DNA of 64,000 nt from Sphingobium fuliginis (GCF_004152845.1 NZ_SEON01000003.1:186001-250000), one strand, 5' to 3'. Positions 19,867 through 29,461 are shown, numbered from the stretch's first letter. The notes: generated from the letters alone by a model not told the origin. A program made the numbers and translations.

Positions 19867-21321
19867 ATGACAAGAAGCATCGGAAGTGCGATCGTCGCTG
19901 AACTCGACGACATCTATCGGAACTCCATCGAAAATCTTCGCGAGGCGATGCGCGCCTACGCTCGCGACGGCAGCGTACCGCCACCGGAAGCCAGGACGGA
20001 CCGGCGTTTCTGCTATCCGGAATTGCGGATCACCCATCATGGCGAGTCGGACGCGCCGCCCCCCGGCCGCTCCTTCGCCCGGCTGTCCAAGCCCGGACGC
20101 TATGTGACCACCGTCACCCGCCCCGCCATGTTCGGTGACTATCTGGCCGAACAGGTCGACCTTCTCGTCCGCGACTATGGCGTGATGGTGGAAACCGGCA
20201 TCAGCGACCAGCCCATTCCCTTCCCCTATGTTCTGGACGGGCTGGACATGAGCGCGCTCGATGGCACCCCGCCGACCGAACTGGCCCGCCACTTCCCGGC
20301 CACCGAACTGGCGGAAATCGGGGACGAGATCGCGGACGGCCTGTTCATGCAGGATGCGGAGGGCGAAAGGCCGCTCGCGCTGTTCGACGGGCTTCGCACC
20401 GATTTTTCACTGGCCCGCCTGAAGCATTATACCGGCACCCCGGCAGAGCATGTGCAGCGCTACATCCTGTTCACCAATTATCACCGCTATGTCGACGAGT
20501 TCGTGGCATGGGCCTGCGCCGAATTGCAGCGGGAGGGCAGTCGCTACACCGCGCTGTCAGGGGCCGGTGGGGTCTATGTAACGCCGGAAACCGCCGACCC
20601 GGCGCAGATGATCGCGGACAGCGCCTGGCGCAAGCATCAGATGCCCGCCTATCACCTGATCGCTCCGGACCGCAGTGGCATCACGCTGGTCAACATCGGG
20701 GTCGGGCCCTCCAACGCCAAGACGATCTGCGATCATCTGGCCGTCGTGCGGCCGGAAGCCTGGCTGATGATCGGCCATTGCGGCGGCCTGCGCCCGAGCC
20801 AGCGGATAGGCGACTATGTGCTGGCCCACGCCTATCTGCGCGACGATCATGTTCTGGATGAAATGCTGCCGCCCGAAATCCCGGTTCCCGCCATCGCGGA
20901 AGTACAGGTGGCGCTGGCGAAGGCGGCGGAGGCCGTGCTGGGCGGCGACGATCGGGAGGATTTCAAGCGCCGCCTGCGCACGGGCACGGTCGTGACGACC
21001 GACGACCGCAACTGGGAACTGCGCTATTCCAGTTCGGCGCTGCGGTTCAGCCTGTCGCGCGCCGTCGGCATCGACATGGAGTCGGCCACTATCGCGGCGC
21101 AGGGCTATCGCTTCCGCGTGCCCTATGGAACGCTGCTCTGCGTTTCGGACAAGCCGATCCATGGCGAACTGAAATTGCCGGGACAGGCCAATCGCTTCTA
21201 TGAGGAAGCCATTGCGGGGCACCTGCGCGTGGGTCTTATGACCTGCGAACTGCTGCGGCAGGAGGGGCCGAAGCTCCACAGCCGCAAACTGCGCGCCTTC
21301 AACGAGCCGCCGTTCCGCTGA
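19867..21321 (+). CDS. amn: AMP nucleosidase
   Basis: 484 residues, matching the usual length of the family, from ATG 19867 (a GTG at 19849 is an alternative). The C-terminal nucleoside phosphorylase-like fold shows LVNIGVGPSNAKTICDHLAVVRPEAWLMIGHCGGLR, GIDMESATIAAQGYRFRVPYGTLLCVSDKP. It hydrolyses AMP to adenine and ribose 5-phosphate and helps balance adenylate pools. Single gene, convergent with the hydrolase gene. Confidence 0.94.
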   Translation: MTRSIGSAIVAELDDIYRNSIENLREAMRAYARDGSVPPPEARTDRRFCYPELRITHHGESDAPPPGRSFARLSKPGRYVTTVTRPAMFGDYLAEQVDLLVRDYGVMVETGISDQPIPFPYVLDGLDMSALDGTPPTELARHFPATELAEIGDEIADGLFMQDAEGERPLALFDGLRTDFSLARLKHYTGTPAEHVQRYILFTNYHRYVDEFVAWACAELQREGSRYTALSGAGGVYVTPETADPAQMIADSAWRKHQMPAYHLIAPDRSGITLVNIGVGPSNAKTICDHLAVVRPEAWLMIGHCGGLRPSQRIGDYVLAHAYLRDDHVLDEMLPPEIPVPAIAEVQVALAKAAEAVLGGDDREDFKRRLRTGTVVTTDDRNWELRYSSSALRFSLSRAVGIDMESATIAAQGYRFRVPYGTLLCVSDKPIHGELKLPGQANRFYEEAIAGHLRVGLMTCELLRQEGPKLHSRKLRAFNEPPFR

Positions 21322-21362
21322 AGCTTGCCATGCTCCTGCATGGGCAGGAGCATGCGCATGGC

Positions 21363-22136
21363 TCAATCCGTCAGGAAATCCACCATCGCCTGCCCCAGCT
21401 CCTTCCGCGTCACCGCATTCATGTGGTTCCCCGGAACTTCGACATAGCGGCCGTGGGGCAGCAGTTCCGCCAGTTCCTGCGCGACGCCATTGTCCCGGTC
21501 ATCGGCTCCGCAAATCACCTCTATGGGCTGCTGGAACCCGGCGATGACCTCCCTGGGCGTATCGACGAAGGTGTTGAGGATGTGCAGCATCGCGACCGGA
21601 TCGCCCTTGGTGGTCTTCAGAAAGGCTTCCGTCATCCATTCCGACGTCCCCCGCTCGAACGTGCCGAGGTTGGTGAGGACATTGCGATAATAGCCGCCAT
21701 TGTCGAGCGTCTGGACCAGACCGCGCAGCCCCATGCCGGCCAGGATCACCCTGCGCGGCGTCGCGCCCCGCGCCAGCATCCGCACCGTCGTCCGCGCTCC
21801 CAGCGAATAGCCGCCCAGATCATACTCGGTCAGCCCAAGCTGCTCGACCAGCGCAAGCCCGTCCTCGGTCAGCGCGTCGGGCGGATAAGCGGCGGCATCA
21901 TGGGGCTTGCCGCTTTCGCCATGCCCCCGAAGGTCGGGCAGGATGAGGCGGAATCCCGCCTCCACCAGCTTCGCGGCATGGCCGTAACGTATCCAGTTGG
22001 TGTATGCATTGGAGAAATAGCCATGGATCAGAACCAGATCGCGGCCCTCCCCCACCACATGCACGGCAAGGGGAAGCCCGCCCAACCCCTTGATCTCCAG
22101 CTTCTCGATGGGCAGGTCGGACGTGGGGCCGGACAT
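21363..22136 (-). CDS. Alpha/beta hydrolase
   Basis: 257 residues from ATG 22136, with AAGGAG 11 bases upstream. Catalytic triad elements: oxyanion HGYFSNA, nucleophile Ser in GGYSLGART, Asp in CGADDRDN and His in VPGNHMNAV. Substrate unknown; small-ester or lactone hydrolysis is typical. It begins 7 bases after the stop of the membrane protein gene, so it is the last member of the asd-membrane protein-hydrolase run. Confidence 0.85.
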   Translation of the reverse strand: MSGPTSDLPIEKLEIKGLGGLPLAVHVVGEGRDLVLIHGYFSNAYTNWIRYGHAAKLVEAGFRLILPDLRGHGESGKPHDAAAYPPDALTEDGLALVEQLGLTEYDLGGYSLGARTTVRMLARGATPRRVILAGMGLRGLVQTLDNGGYYRNVLTNLGTFERGTSEWMTEAFLKTTKGDPVAMLHILNTFVDTPREVIAGFQQPIEVICGADDRDNGVAQELAELLPHGRYVEVPGNHMNAVTRKELGQAMVDFLTD

Positions 22137-22143
22137 GAGCGAG

Positions 22144-22824
22144 CTACTCCTTGGATGAATGCGCGTGCGGCGATATGGCCTTGCCCTCTCCTTGTCGAGT
22201 AGAGAGAAGCCAGACAAGTGCGAGGACGCTTCCGATCTGCGCGGCCGCCATGTCCTTTTGCGGGTCCCACATGTCGCCCTGCTGGCCATTATACCAGTCC
22301 GCCGTCTGGCCGGCGGCCACCACGCTCAGCAGCCATTCGAAAATCTCGTAGACAGCGCCCACGAACCCAACGGAGACAAAGGCGAAAACAAGGCTCCAGC
22401 CCGTCCGCATGACGCCATGACGCCGCGCCGCTTCCGCGAAGGGCGCGGTCAGGAGGGCGCCGAAGGCGAAATGCACCAGCCGGTCATAGCCGTTGCGCGC
22501 CAAGCCGAAAGTGCCGGAAATATCATGGCCGCTGATCGCCCGCGCCCAGATGTCATAAGGTACATAGGAATAGATGTACCGCCCGCCCAGCGTATGCAGC
22601 AGCAGGAACAGCAGGACGCACGCCACCGATCCGTTAGACAGCGGCCATCGGCGCAACAGCCAGGGCGAGACAAGGATGAGCAGCGCCGTCGGCCCATGCT
22701 GGAGCGGCGCCAGTTCGGGATAGGGCTGATCGACATTCGCGGCGACAATGGCCGCGACCAGCAGAACGATCATCCGGCGCTGCGCGGCTGGAACGGCTTT
22801 CCAGACAGCAGCGCCGGAGATCAT
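22144..22824 (-). CDS. DUF2238 (YjdF-like) inner membrane protein
   Basis: 226 residues with five to six hydrophobic spans. The family-typical core is present: LQHGPTALLI, LGGRYIYSYVPY, GYDRLVHFAFGALL, and YEIFEWLLSVV followed by GDMWDPQKDM. Function of the family is unknown. It starts 10 bases after the asd stop and is followed after 7 bases by the hydrolase gene. Confidence 0.85.
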   Translation of the reverse strand: MISGAAVWKAVPAAQRRMIVLLVAAIVAANVDQPYPELAPLQHGPTALLILVSPWLLRRWPLSNGSVACVLLFLLLHTLGGRYIYSYVPYDIWARAISGHDISGTFGLARNGYDRLVHFAFGALLTAPFAEAARRHGVMRTGWSLVFAFVSVGFVGAVYEIFEWLLSVVAAGQTADWYNGQQGDMWDPQKDMAAAQIGSVLALVWLLSTRQGEGKAISPHAHSSKE

Positions 22825-22834
22825 GGGAAGGGCC

Positions 22835-23860
22835 TCAGCCCTTCTTCAGGTGACGGCGGCCCAGCAGTTCCGCGATCTGCACCGCGTTCAGAGCCGCGCC
22901 CTTGCGCAGATTGTCGCTGACGCACCAGAGGTTCAGGCCATTGTCGATGGTCGAATCCTCACGCACGCGGCTGATGAAGGTGGCATAGTCGCCCACGCAC
23001 TCGACGGGGGTGACGTAACCGCCGTCCTCGCGCTTGTCGACCAGCATCACGCCGGGCGCTTCACGCAGGATATTCTGGGCCTGCTCCGCCGAAATCTCAT
23101 TCTCGAACTCGAGATTGATCGCCTCGGAATGCCCGACGAACACCGGCACGCGCACGCAGGTCGCCGTGACCTTCACCTTGGGATCGAGAATCTTCTTGGT
23201 TTCCGCGACCATCTTCCACTCTTCCTTGGTCGAGCCGTCGTCCAGGAAGACGTCGATATGCGGGATCACGTTGAAGGCGATCTGCTTGGTGAACTTCTTC
23301 GGTTCGGCCGGATCGCCGACGAAGATGTTGCGCGACTGCTCGAACAGCTCGTCCATGCCCGCCTTGCCCGCGCCGGAAACCGACTGGTAGGTGGCGACGA
23401 CGACGCGCTTGATCGTCGCGGCATCGTGCAAGGGCTTGAGCGCCACGACCATCTGCGCGGTCGAGCAGTTGGGGTTCGCGATGATGTTCTTCTTCTTGTA
23501 TCCGTCAATCGCATCCGGATTCACTTCCGGCACGATCAGCGGCACGTCCGGGTCCATGCGGTAGAGCGACGAATTGTCGATCACGACGCAGCCCGCCGCC
23601 GCCGCCTTGGGCGCATATTCCGCCGTCGGGCCGGAGCCTGCGGCAAACAGGGCGATGTCCCAGCCGGTGAAGTCGAAATGCTCGATATTCTTGCATTTGA
23701 GCGTCTTGCCGGTGTCACCGAAATCGATTTCGGTGCCCTGCGACCGGGGCGAGGCGACCGCCGCGATCTCGTCAATAGGGAACTCGCGCTCGGCGAGAAT
23801 GGTCAGCATCTCGCGGCCCACATTACCGGTGGCACCAACGACGACGACCTTGTAGCCCAT
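22835..23860 (-). CDS. asd: Aspartate-semialdehyde dehydrogenase
   Basis: 341 residues. NADP-binding start VVVVGATGNVGREML, the substrate region NSSLYRMDPDVPLIVPEVN, the catalytic cysteine in NPNCSTAQMV and the catalytic-histidine part VGHSEAINLE are visible. It makes aspartate semialdehyde for lysine/diaminopimelate, threonine and methionine synthesis. First gene of a three-gene run. Confidence 0.97.
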   Translation of the reverse strand: MGYKVVVVGATGNVGREMLTILAEREFPIDEIAAVASPRSQGTEIDFGDTGKTLKCKNIEHFDFTGWDIALFAAGSGPTAEYAPKAAAAGCVVIDNSSLYRMDPDVPLIVPEVNPDAIDGYKKKNIIANPNCSTAQMVVALKPLHDAATIKRVVVATYQSVSGAGKAGMDELFEQSRNIFVGDPAEPKKFTKQIAFNVIPHIDVFLDDGSTKEEWKMVAETKKILDPKVKVTATCVRVPVFVGHSEAINLEFENEISAEQAQNILREAPGVMLVDKREDGGYVTPVECVGDYATFISRVREDSTIDNGLNLWCVSDNLRKGAALNAVQIAELLGRRHLKKG

Positions 23861-24004
23861 GACTTAACACTCCACTCCATGCAAAATTGCGGAGTGGGCG
23901 CCATAGCGGCATTGCGCCGTTTGTCCAGTGACAAGCCGTTTATTGCGTCAAAGCTTGGCTTGCATGGCGGACCTTGCCCTGCCCCCTTCCCTTAAGCCCT
24001 CCCT

Positions 24005-24082
24005 CCGTTCGGGCTGAGCCTGTCGAAGCCCTTCACTTTCTTCTCAGAGAAAGCCCTTCGACAGGCTTGGAGCGAACGAAGG
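24005..24082. repeat. Dispersed inverted repeat, family D (full copy)
   Basis: Left arm CCGTTCGGGCTGAGCCTGTCGAAGCCC and right arm (...CCCTTCGACAGGCTTGGAGCGAACGAAGG, slightly diverged) face each other across a short spacer containing TTTCTTCTCAGAGAAA. Similar copies occur at 27719, 39728 and around 54112-54476, with a half copy at 16113. It lies between asd and the peptidase gene. Confidence 0.85.
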
Positions 24083-24095
24083 ACAGGGTTCAGAA

Positions 24096-26321
24096 TTATC
24101 GAGATTGAGGCCCCGTCCCATGCCGCGCCAGGAAATCCTCGATGGTCCGCCACAGATGCACGCTGATCCCCGGCCCGCCGACGCGATGGGTCTGTCCCGG
24201 ATAGACCATCATCTCGAACGGCACGGCGGCGCCCTGCATCTTCGCCACCAGCGCCGTCGAATTGTCGAACACCACATTGTCGTCCGACATGCCGTGGATC
24301 AGTAGCAGCGGGTCCCTGATCTTCACCGCCTCATCCACCGCGCCGGAACCGGGATAGGCGCTGGGCTTCTCCTGCGGCTGGCCCAGATAGCGCTCGGTAT
24401 AATGGGTGTCGTATAGTTCCCATTTCGTGACCGGCGCGCCCGCCACCGCCGCAGAGAACACCCCCGGCGCCTTCTCCAGCAGCTTGAGCGACATATAGCC
24501 GCCATAGGACCAACCATAGGTCGCGATCCGCTTGGGATCGACATAGGGCTGGGTCTTGAGCCAGTTCACGCCCGCAAGCTGATCCTCCACCTCGACCGTA
24601 CCCATGGCGTGGTAGATCTGGTCCTCGAACGCCTTGCCGCGATCGGGCGTGCCCCGATTGTCGACGGCAAAGACGATCCAGCCCCTGTCCACCAGATATT
24701 GGTAGATGGGCGATCCCCATGAATTGGTGACCTGCCGTCCGGCGCCGGGCCCGCCATAATGGAGCATGAAGACCGGATAGCGCTTCCCTGCCTCCAGCGG
24801 CGGCGTCATGATCCGGGTGTAGAGCGTCGAGCCGTCCGCCGCCTTGATCGTGCCGAACCGGGTCTTCACATGGCTGGCCCAATAGGGCGCATAGGGGTGG
24901 CTGCCCCGAACCGCATTCTCCGACAGCCAGTTCAACTGCTTGCCCCCGCTATCGGCCAGATAGACCTGCCTGGGCTGGTCGCTATTGCTGCGCGCGACCA
25001 CGATGCGGCTCGCCGCGCCGTCCATCACGGCGTCGTTCCACCAGCCCGCCGAGGTCAGCTGCCGCAGCGGCCCCGCCTTGGCGATCGGCGCGGCATAAAG
25101 CTGCTGCTCCAGCGGCGTTTCCCTGTTGCCGGTGAAATAGACAAGGCCCTTGCCCTCATCCACGCTCACCACATCGCGCACTTCCCATTCACCGCTGGTG
25201 AGCGGCGTCCGCCGGCCGCCCCGCACATGGTAGAGATGTCCATGGCCGGTCTTTTCCGACCACCAGAGGAAGCTGCCATCCTTGAGCGGCGTGAAATTGT
25301 TGCTGAGGTTGATCCAGCTCTTCGCCCTTTCGGTCAGGATCACCCGCGCCTTGCCGGTCGCCGGATCGACGGCCAGCAGGTCGAGCGTCTTCTGGTCCCG
25401 GCTCTCGCGCTGGACGTAAAGTGTTCTGCCATCCTTGGACCAGTCGACGCGGGCGAGATAAACATCCTTCTCCGTGCCGAGATCGACCTTGACGGGCTCC
25501 CCGCCCTCCGGCTTCATCACATACAGCTCGATCAGCGCATTGGGCGTTCCGGCCGCCGGATAGCGCTGCTCATAGACCTTGGTGCCCTCGCCCCCGATGG
25601 CCGTGCGCGTGACGATGCCGACCGGGCTTTCGTCCACGCGCGCAACCGCGATCAGCCTGTCGTCGGGCGACCACCAATAGCCGGTGCGCCGGTCCATTTC
25701 CTCCTGCGCGACGAACTCCGCCACGCCCCAGCTCACCGTGTCGCTGGCGCCCTGGGTCAACTGCTTCTCCGCGCCGCCCATCGGCTGAACGAAGAAATTG
25801 CCGCCGCGCACGAAGGACACATAGCCGCCCCTGGGGCTGACCACGCCGTTCAACTCGCCATCGGGCGTGTCGGTGAGACGCGTGACCTTCCCGTCCAGCG
25901 CGGCCAGATAAAGATCGCCGTCGACCGGCACGAGGATGGACTTGCCGTCCGGCGCCCAGTCATAGCTGACGATGCCGGTGCTGCCCGCGACGGAACGATC
26001 CCGCTCCCGCTGCATCTTCTCCGCCTCGGAAAGCGCCGCGCCGCTGCCTGTCTTCTTCGAATCGACCAGCATCCGCTCCGCGCCCGTGGACGTATCCACC
26101 GCCCAAAGGTCGAGCCGTTCCTTCTCGTCCGTCCGTGGCTTCAGCAGCGTCACCAGCTTGCCGTCGGGCGACAGCTTCAATGCCCTTGGTTGCGGGCCGG
26201 AGAGGTCCGGACTGGCGAACACCCGCTCCAGGGTCAGCTTTTCCTGCGCCTGGGCGGACATCACGGAAAGCAACAGCGCGCCGACAGCCGCGCCGCTTTT
26301 CAGATATGGCGACATTTTCAT
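24096..26321 (-). CDS. Dipeptidyl peptidase IV family (S9B) serine peptidase
   Basis: 741 residues with a signal peptide (MKMSPYLKSGAAVGALLLSVMSAQA). The first two thirds form the beta-propeller with a DPP-IV N-terminal domain (KSILVPVDGDLYLA, EMDRRTGYWWSPDD region with the Glu motif that holds the substrate amino terminus). The catalytic domain shows nucleophile Ser in YGWSYGGYMSL, Asp in HGMSDDNVVFDN and His in PGQTHRVGG. It removes dipeptides from periplasmic peptides, favouring Pro at position 2. It stands alone. Confidence 0.94.
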   Translation of the reverse strand: MKMSPYLKSGAAVGALLLSVMSAQAQEKLTLERVFASPDLSGPQPRALKLSPDGKLVTLLKPRTDEKERLDLWAVDTSTGAERMLVDSKKTGSGAALSEAEKMQRERDRSVAGSTGIVSYDWAPDGKSILVPVDGDLYLAALDGKVTRLTDTPDGELNGVVSPRGGYVSFVRGGNFFVQPMGGAEKQLTQGASDTVSWGVAEFVAQEEMDRRTGYWWSPDDRLIAVARVDESPVGIVTRTAIGGEGTKVYEQRYPAAGTPNALIELYVMKPEGGEPVKVDLGTEKDVYLARVDWSKDGRTLYVQRESRDQKTLDLLAVDPATGKARVILTERAKSWINLSNNFTPLKDGSFLWWSEKTGHGHLYHVRGGRRTPLTSGEWEVRDVVSVDEGKGLVYFTGNRETPLEQQLYAAPIAKAGPLRQLTSAGWWNDAVMDGAASRIVVARSNSDQPRQVYLADSGGKQLNWLSENAVRGSHPYAPYWASHVKTRFGTIKAADGSTLYTRIMTPPLEAGKRYPVFMLHYGGPGAGRQVTNSWGSPIYQYLVDRGWIVFAVDNRGTPDRGKAFEDQIYHAMGTVEVEDQLAGVNWLKTQPYVDPKRIATYGWSYGGYMSLKLLEKAPGVFSAAVAGAPVTKWELYDTHYTERYLGQPQEKPSAYPGSGAVDEAVKIRDPLLLIHGMSDDNVVFDNSTALVAKMQGAAVPFEMMVYPGQTHRVGGPGISVHLWRTIEDFLARHGTGPQSR

Positions 26322-26433
26322 CCCTTGCCTCGCGGCGAAACCTCCGCATCACATGGCGCAGAGAATTAGCGCCAAGCAGATGAAAAGATCAATGTTGGGA
26401 AATAATATTTCTCCGCCATGATCGCCCGGATCA

Positions 26434-26508
26434 TGGTGGGCGCGACAGGGATTGAACCTGTGACCCCACCCGTGTGAAGGGTGTGCTCTACCGCTGAGCT
26501 ACGCGCCC
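26434..26508 (-). tRNA. tRNA-Val(CAC)
   Basis: 75 bases including an encoded CCA end. Acceptor GGGCGCG pairs with CGCGCCC, D stem GCTC/GAGC, anticodon stem CACCC/GGGTG with loop TTCACAC (anticodon CAC), T stem ACAGG/CCTGT with loop TTCAATC. It is the only tRNA gene seen in the window. Confidence 0.97.
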
Positions 26509-26642
26509 CCTGTAAGGAGGAGGCGGCCATTGGCATCCACCGCGCCGCCTGTCAAGCATATCGAACAAGCTATTTTCCGAAAATGGACTTATCCGCTTCA
26601 TCCGCGTTATAGTCGATACGCTTTCAGAAGGAGTGCATATTC

Positions 26643-26771
26643 ATGCGTCAAACCGTCGCCCTGGTCATTGCTGGGCTGCTTCTCACCTCTTTGGCCGCCT
26701 GCAACACCGTGAAGGGTGCGGGCCGGGACATCGAATCCGTCGGCCGCGCCGGGGAAAAAGCCATCAACTGA
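26643..26771 (+). CDS. Entericidin A/B-like small lipoprotein
   Basis: 42 residues: a short signal sequence with lipobox LAAC (lipidated Cys20), then NTVKGAGRDIESVGRAGEKAIN, the typical entericidin tail. AAGGAG precedes the ATG by 9 bases. A plausible -10 (TATAGT) with a weak -35 (TGGACT, 18-base spacer) lies about 35 bases upstream. In enteric bacteria entericidins form a toxin/antidote pair under stress control; here only one gene is present, which is the usual state in alphaproteobacteria. Confidence 0.9.
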   Translation: MRQTVALVIAGLLLTSLAACNTVKGAGRDIESVGRAGEKAIN

Positions 26772-26788
26772 TCCGGCGGGATCGCCGG

Positions 26789-26977
26789 TTACTGGAGGAT
26801 GCGGCCCGCAACGGCCGCATCCTTCTCCAGGCGGACGCCGTCGCATTCCGGCTCGCCACAATCGCAGGCGGCGATCGTATAGCGCACGCCGCACATCACC
26901 AGTACGTCCTGATCGAAGGAATAGTTCGATATTCCCGCACGTTCGACCTTTTCCTGCGCTCTGGCCTTGAGGGTCAT
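26789..26977 (-). CDS. Small cysteine-containing protein of unknown function
   Basis: 62 residues, MTLKARAQEKVERAG... with cysteines in MCGVRYTIAACDCGEPECDG, a spacing that could bind a metal. A good ribosome site (GCAGGATC) and a consensus-like promoter (27005-27033) precede it. It converges on the entericidin gene with 17 bases between stops. A longer frame upstream is antisense to hslV and not used. I do not recognise the family. Confidence 0.7.
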   Translation of the reverse strand: MTLKARAQEKVERAGISNYSFDQDVLVMCGVRYTIAACDCGEPECDGVRLEKDAAVAGRILQ

Positions 26978-27004
26978 GATCCTGCCTCTCTGCAACATGC
27001 CCGA

Positions 27005-27033
27005 ATGATTGTTGCTGCGTTGCACAATGTCAA
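27005..27033 (-). promoter_or_regulatory. Sigma-70-type promoter for the small Cys-rich protein gene
   Basis: On the minus strand a perfect -35 TTGACA (27033-27028), a 17-base spacer and -10 AATCAT (27010-27005) stand about 30 bases upstream of the ATG at 26977. Confidence 0.6.
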
Positions 27034-27148
27034 TTGCGCCAGATTGGTTCCTGAACGAATTGAAATAAATCTGTCCAGAAAATGACACGATCCGGCGCTT
27101 ATGCAGCGGATGCTTGCGCGCCGTCACCATCGCTCCCATATGCCGGCC

Positions 27149-27715
27149 ATGAACGACCAACGCTCCCATTCCATGCCGGTCTGGCATGGCACGACCATCA
27201 TGTCGGTACGCAAGAACGGGAAGGTGATCGTGGCCGGCGACGGCCAGGTCTCCATGGGCCAGACGGTGATGAAGCCCAACGCCCGCAAGGTCCGCCGTCT
27301 CCACGACGGATCGGTCATCGGCGGCTTCGCCGGCGCCACGGCGGACGCCTTCACCCTGTTCGAACGGCTGGAGGCCAAGCTGGAGCGCCATAACGGCCAG
27401 TTGATGCGCGCCGCCGTGGAACTCGCCAAGGACTGGCGGACCGACAAATATCTTCGCAACCTGGAAGCGATGATGATCGTCGCGGACAGGGAAGTGACGC
27501 TGATCCTGACCGGCAATGGCGACGTGCTGGAACCGGTTGGCGGCGTCGCGGCCATCGGTTCGGGCGGCAATTTCGCCCTCGCCGCGGCGCGGGCGCTGGT
27601 GGAATATGAGGAAGATGCCGAAACCCTGGCCCGCAAGGCGATGAAGGTGGCGGCGGACATCTGCGTCTACACCAACGACCAGCTCGTGGTCGAAGAGCTG
27701 GAATCTGTAGCTTGA
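27149..27715 (+). CDS. hslV: ATP-dependent protease HslV, proteolytic subunit
   Basis: 188 residues. The catalytic Thr follows a short propeptide in [16 protein letters not shown], as in other alphaproteobacterial HslV proteins; also seen are [24 protein letters not shown] and [16 protein letters not shown]. Two stacked hexamers form the proteolytic chamber of the HslUV complex. ATG 27149 is chosen because residues before it are not conserved. hslU follows 117 bases later, separated by a repeat. Confidence 0.95.
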   Translation: MNDQRSHSMPVWHGTTIMSVRKNGKVIVAGDGQVSMGQTVMKPNARKVRRLHDGSVIGGFAGATADAFTLFERLEAKLERHNGQLMRAAVELAKDWRTDKYLRNLEAMMIVADREVTLILTGNGDVLEPVGGVAAIGSGGNFALAAARALVEYEEDAETLARKAMKVAADICVYTNDQLVVEELESVA

Positions 27716-27718
27716 ACC

Positions 27719-27765
27719 CCGTTCGGGCTGAGCCTGTCGAAGCCCCCTCCTTTCTTCAGAAGCAA
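27719..27765. repeat. Dispersed repeat family D, degenerate copy between hslV and hslU
   Basis: The left arm CCGTTCGGGCTGAGCCTGTCGAAGCCC is intact; the facing arm has decayed (ACGCCCTTTGACA...GAATGGGC). It starts 3 bases after the hslV stop and so splits an otherwise tight operon. Confidence 0.75.
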
Positions 27766-27832
27766 CGCCCTTTGACATTTGAATGGGCCAGGCGGCTCAT
27801 GAAAACAGGGCGAACGGATTTTTAGAGATCCC

Positions 27833-29134
27833 ATGAACGACAATCTGACACCCAAAGCCATCGTCTCCGCCCTCGACGCCCACATCATCGGCCAGGCCGA
27901 CGCCAAGCGCGCCGTAGCCGTCGCCCTGCGCAACCGCTGGCGCCGTCAACGCCTCTCCGCCGACCTGCGCGACGAGGTGACGCCGAAGAACATCCTGATG
28001 ATCGGCCCCACCGGCTGCGGCAAGACGGAGATCAGCCGCCGTCTCGCCAAGCTGGCCGACGCGCCCTTCGTCAAGGTGGAAGCGACCAAATTCACCGAAG
28101 TCGGCTATGTCGGCCGCGACGTGGAGCAGATCGTCCGCGATCTGGTCGAGGAAGCCGTCCGCCTGGAACGCGACCGCCGCCGCGAAGCCGTGCGCGAAGC
28201 CGCATCCGAAGCCGCCATGGCCCGCCTGCTCGACGCCCTCACCGGCAAGGAAGCGAGCGAGGCGACCCGCCTCTCCTTCCGCCAGCGGATCGAGAACAAC
28301 CAGATGAACGATGTCGAGGTTGAGGTGGAAGTCACCGACAGCCCCTCCATGCCGATGGAAATCCCCGGCATGGGCGGCCAGATCGGCATGATCAACCTCA
28401 GCGACATGATGTCCAAGGCCTTCGGTCAACAGCAGAAGAAGCGCCGCAAGCTGCGCGTCGCGGAAGCCTGGGACAAGCTGGTCGAGGAGGAGCAGGACAA
28501 GAGGCTGGACCAGGACGACGTCGCCCGCGTCGCCATCTCCAGCGCGGAGCAGAACGGCATCGTCTTCCTCGACGAGATCGACAAGATCGCGGTGAGCGAC
28601 GTGCGCGGCGGCTCCGTCAGCCGCGAAGGCGTGCAGCGCGACCTGCTGCCGCTGATCGAGGGCACGACGGTCTCGACCAAATATGGCCCGCTCAAGACGG
28701 ACCATATATTGTTCATCGCATCGGGCGCTTTTCATGTGGCGAAGCCCAGCGACCTGCTGCCGGAATTGCAGGGCCGCCTGCCGATCCGCGTCGAACTGAA
28801 GGCGCTGACCGAGGATGATTTCGTGTCGATCCTCTCCGACACCAAGGCGAGCCTTGTTGCGCAATATCGCGCGCTGCTGGCGACCGAGGGCGTGACCATC
28901 GACCTGACGCCCGACGGCATCCGCGCCGTCGCGAAGATCGCGGCGGAGGTGAACAGCGAGGTCGAGAATATCGGCGCCCGCCGCCTCCAGACGGTTATGG
29001 AAAAGCTGCTGGAGGATGTGAGCTTCGACGCGGAAGACCGCCAGGGCGAAACGCTGGTGGTCGATGCGGCCTATGTGGAGAAGCAGTTGAGCGCAGTGGC
29101 GCGCAACACCGACCTCAGCAAATATGTGCTGTAA
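27833..29134 (+). CDS. hslU: ATP-dependent protease ATPase subunit HslU
   Basis: 433 residues. AAA+ ATPase with Walker [10 protein letters not shown], Walker [10 protein letters not shown], the intermediate domain rich in charged helices (about 110-230), the pore motif [13 protein letters not shown], and the C-terminal NTDLSKYVL tail that docks into HslV. It unfolds substrates for HslV. Position after hslV confirms the pair. Confidence 0.97.
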   Translation: MNDNLTPKAIVSALDAHIIGQADAKRAVAVALRNRWRRQRLSADLRDEVTPKNILMIGPTGCGKTEISRRLAKLADAPFVKVEATKFTEVGYVGRDVEQIVRDLVEEAVRLERDRRREAVREAASEAAMARLLDALTGKEASEATRLSFRQRIENNQMNDVEVEVEVTDSPSMPMEIPGMGGQIGMINLSDMMSKAFGQQQKKRRKLRVAEAWDKLVEEEQDKRLDQDDVARVAISSAEQNGIVFLDEIDKIAVSDVRGGSVSREGVQRDLLPLIEGTTVSTKYGPLKTDHILFIASGAFHVAKPSDLLPELQGRLPIRVELKALTEDDFVSILSDTKASLVAQYRALLATEGVTIDLTPDGIRAVAKIAAEVNSEVENIGARRLQTVMEKLLEDVSFDAEDRQGETLVVDAAYVEKQLSAVARNTDLSKYVL

Positions 29135-29146
29135 TTGCCCTTATAG

Positions 29147-29461
29147 CTCCCCTTCCGCTTGCGGGAGGGGTCGGGGAAGAGATTGTGAGGAGAGTGCTGT
29201 GACATGCCCTCCCCTGCGCTGTATCGGCATTCAGCTATTTCGAACGATAGGCATTAGCCCTCATTCCAAATCGTCATGCTGAACTTGTTTCAGCATCCAT
29301 TTCTCCCCACAGGAGAACGGCGCCTGGAGGCACGATGGATGCTGAAACAAGTTCAGCATGACGTCAATTATGTTGGAAACCTCCCATATCGAACTGAATG
29401 TCGATACAGCCCAACCCTTCAAACGAGTTACGTGCCTTGTTTGAACGTAAACGGGAGGGAA
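29147..29461. repeat. Nested repeats filling the hslU-proS gap
   Basis: No gene is seen in 29135-29471. From outside in: a GC-rich boundary like the element at 50752 (CTCCCCTTCCGCTTGCGGGAGGGG on the left, AACGGGAGGGA on the right); a 17-base inverted pair (29218-29234 and 29394-29410, 16 of 17 matching); and inside it a perfect 29-base inverted pair (29272-29300 and 29335-29363). This reads as successive insertions, one inside another (inference). The hairpins may also stop transcription from the convergent neighbours. Confidence 0.7.
29272..29363. repeat. Hairpin element, family C (CGTCAT...ATGACG ends)
   Basis: Perfect 29-base inverted arms starting CGTCATGCTGAACTTG separated by 34 bases. 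It shares its six terminal bases with families A (31123) and B (43541, 55416). Confidence 0.9.

Noticed and set aside
26643..26977. Toxin-antitoxin pair formed by the entericidin-like and Cys-rich genes
   Set aside because: They are convergent, with separate promoters, and the Cys-rich protein does not resemble a known antitoxin; nothing but proximity supports it.
26978..27778. Upstream extension of the small Cys-rich protein to 329 codons
   Set aside because: The extension is antisense to hslV; a promoter and ribosome site support the start at 26977.
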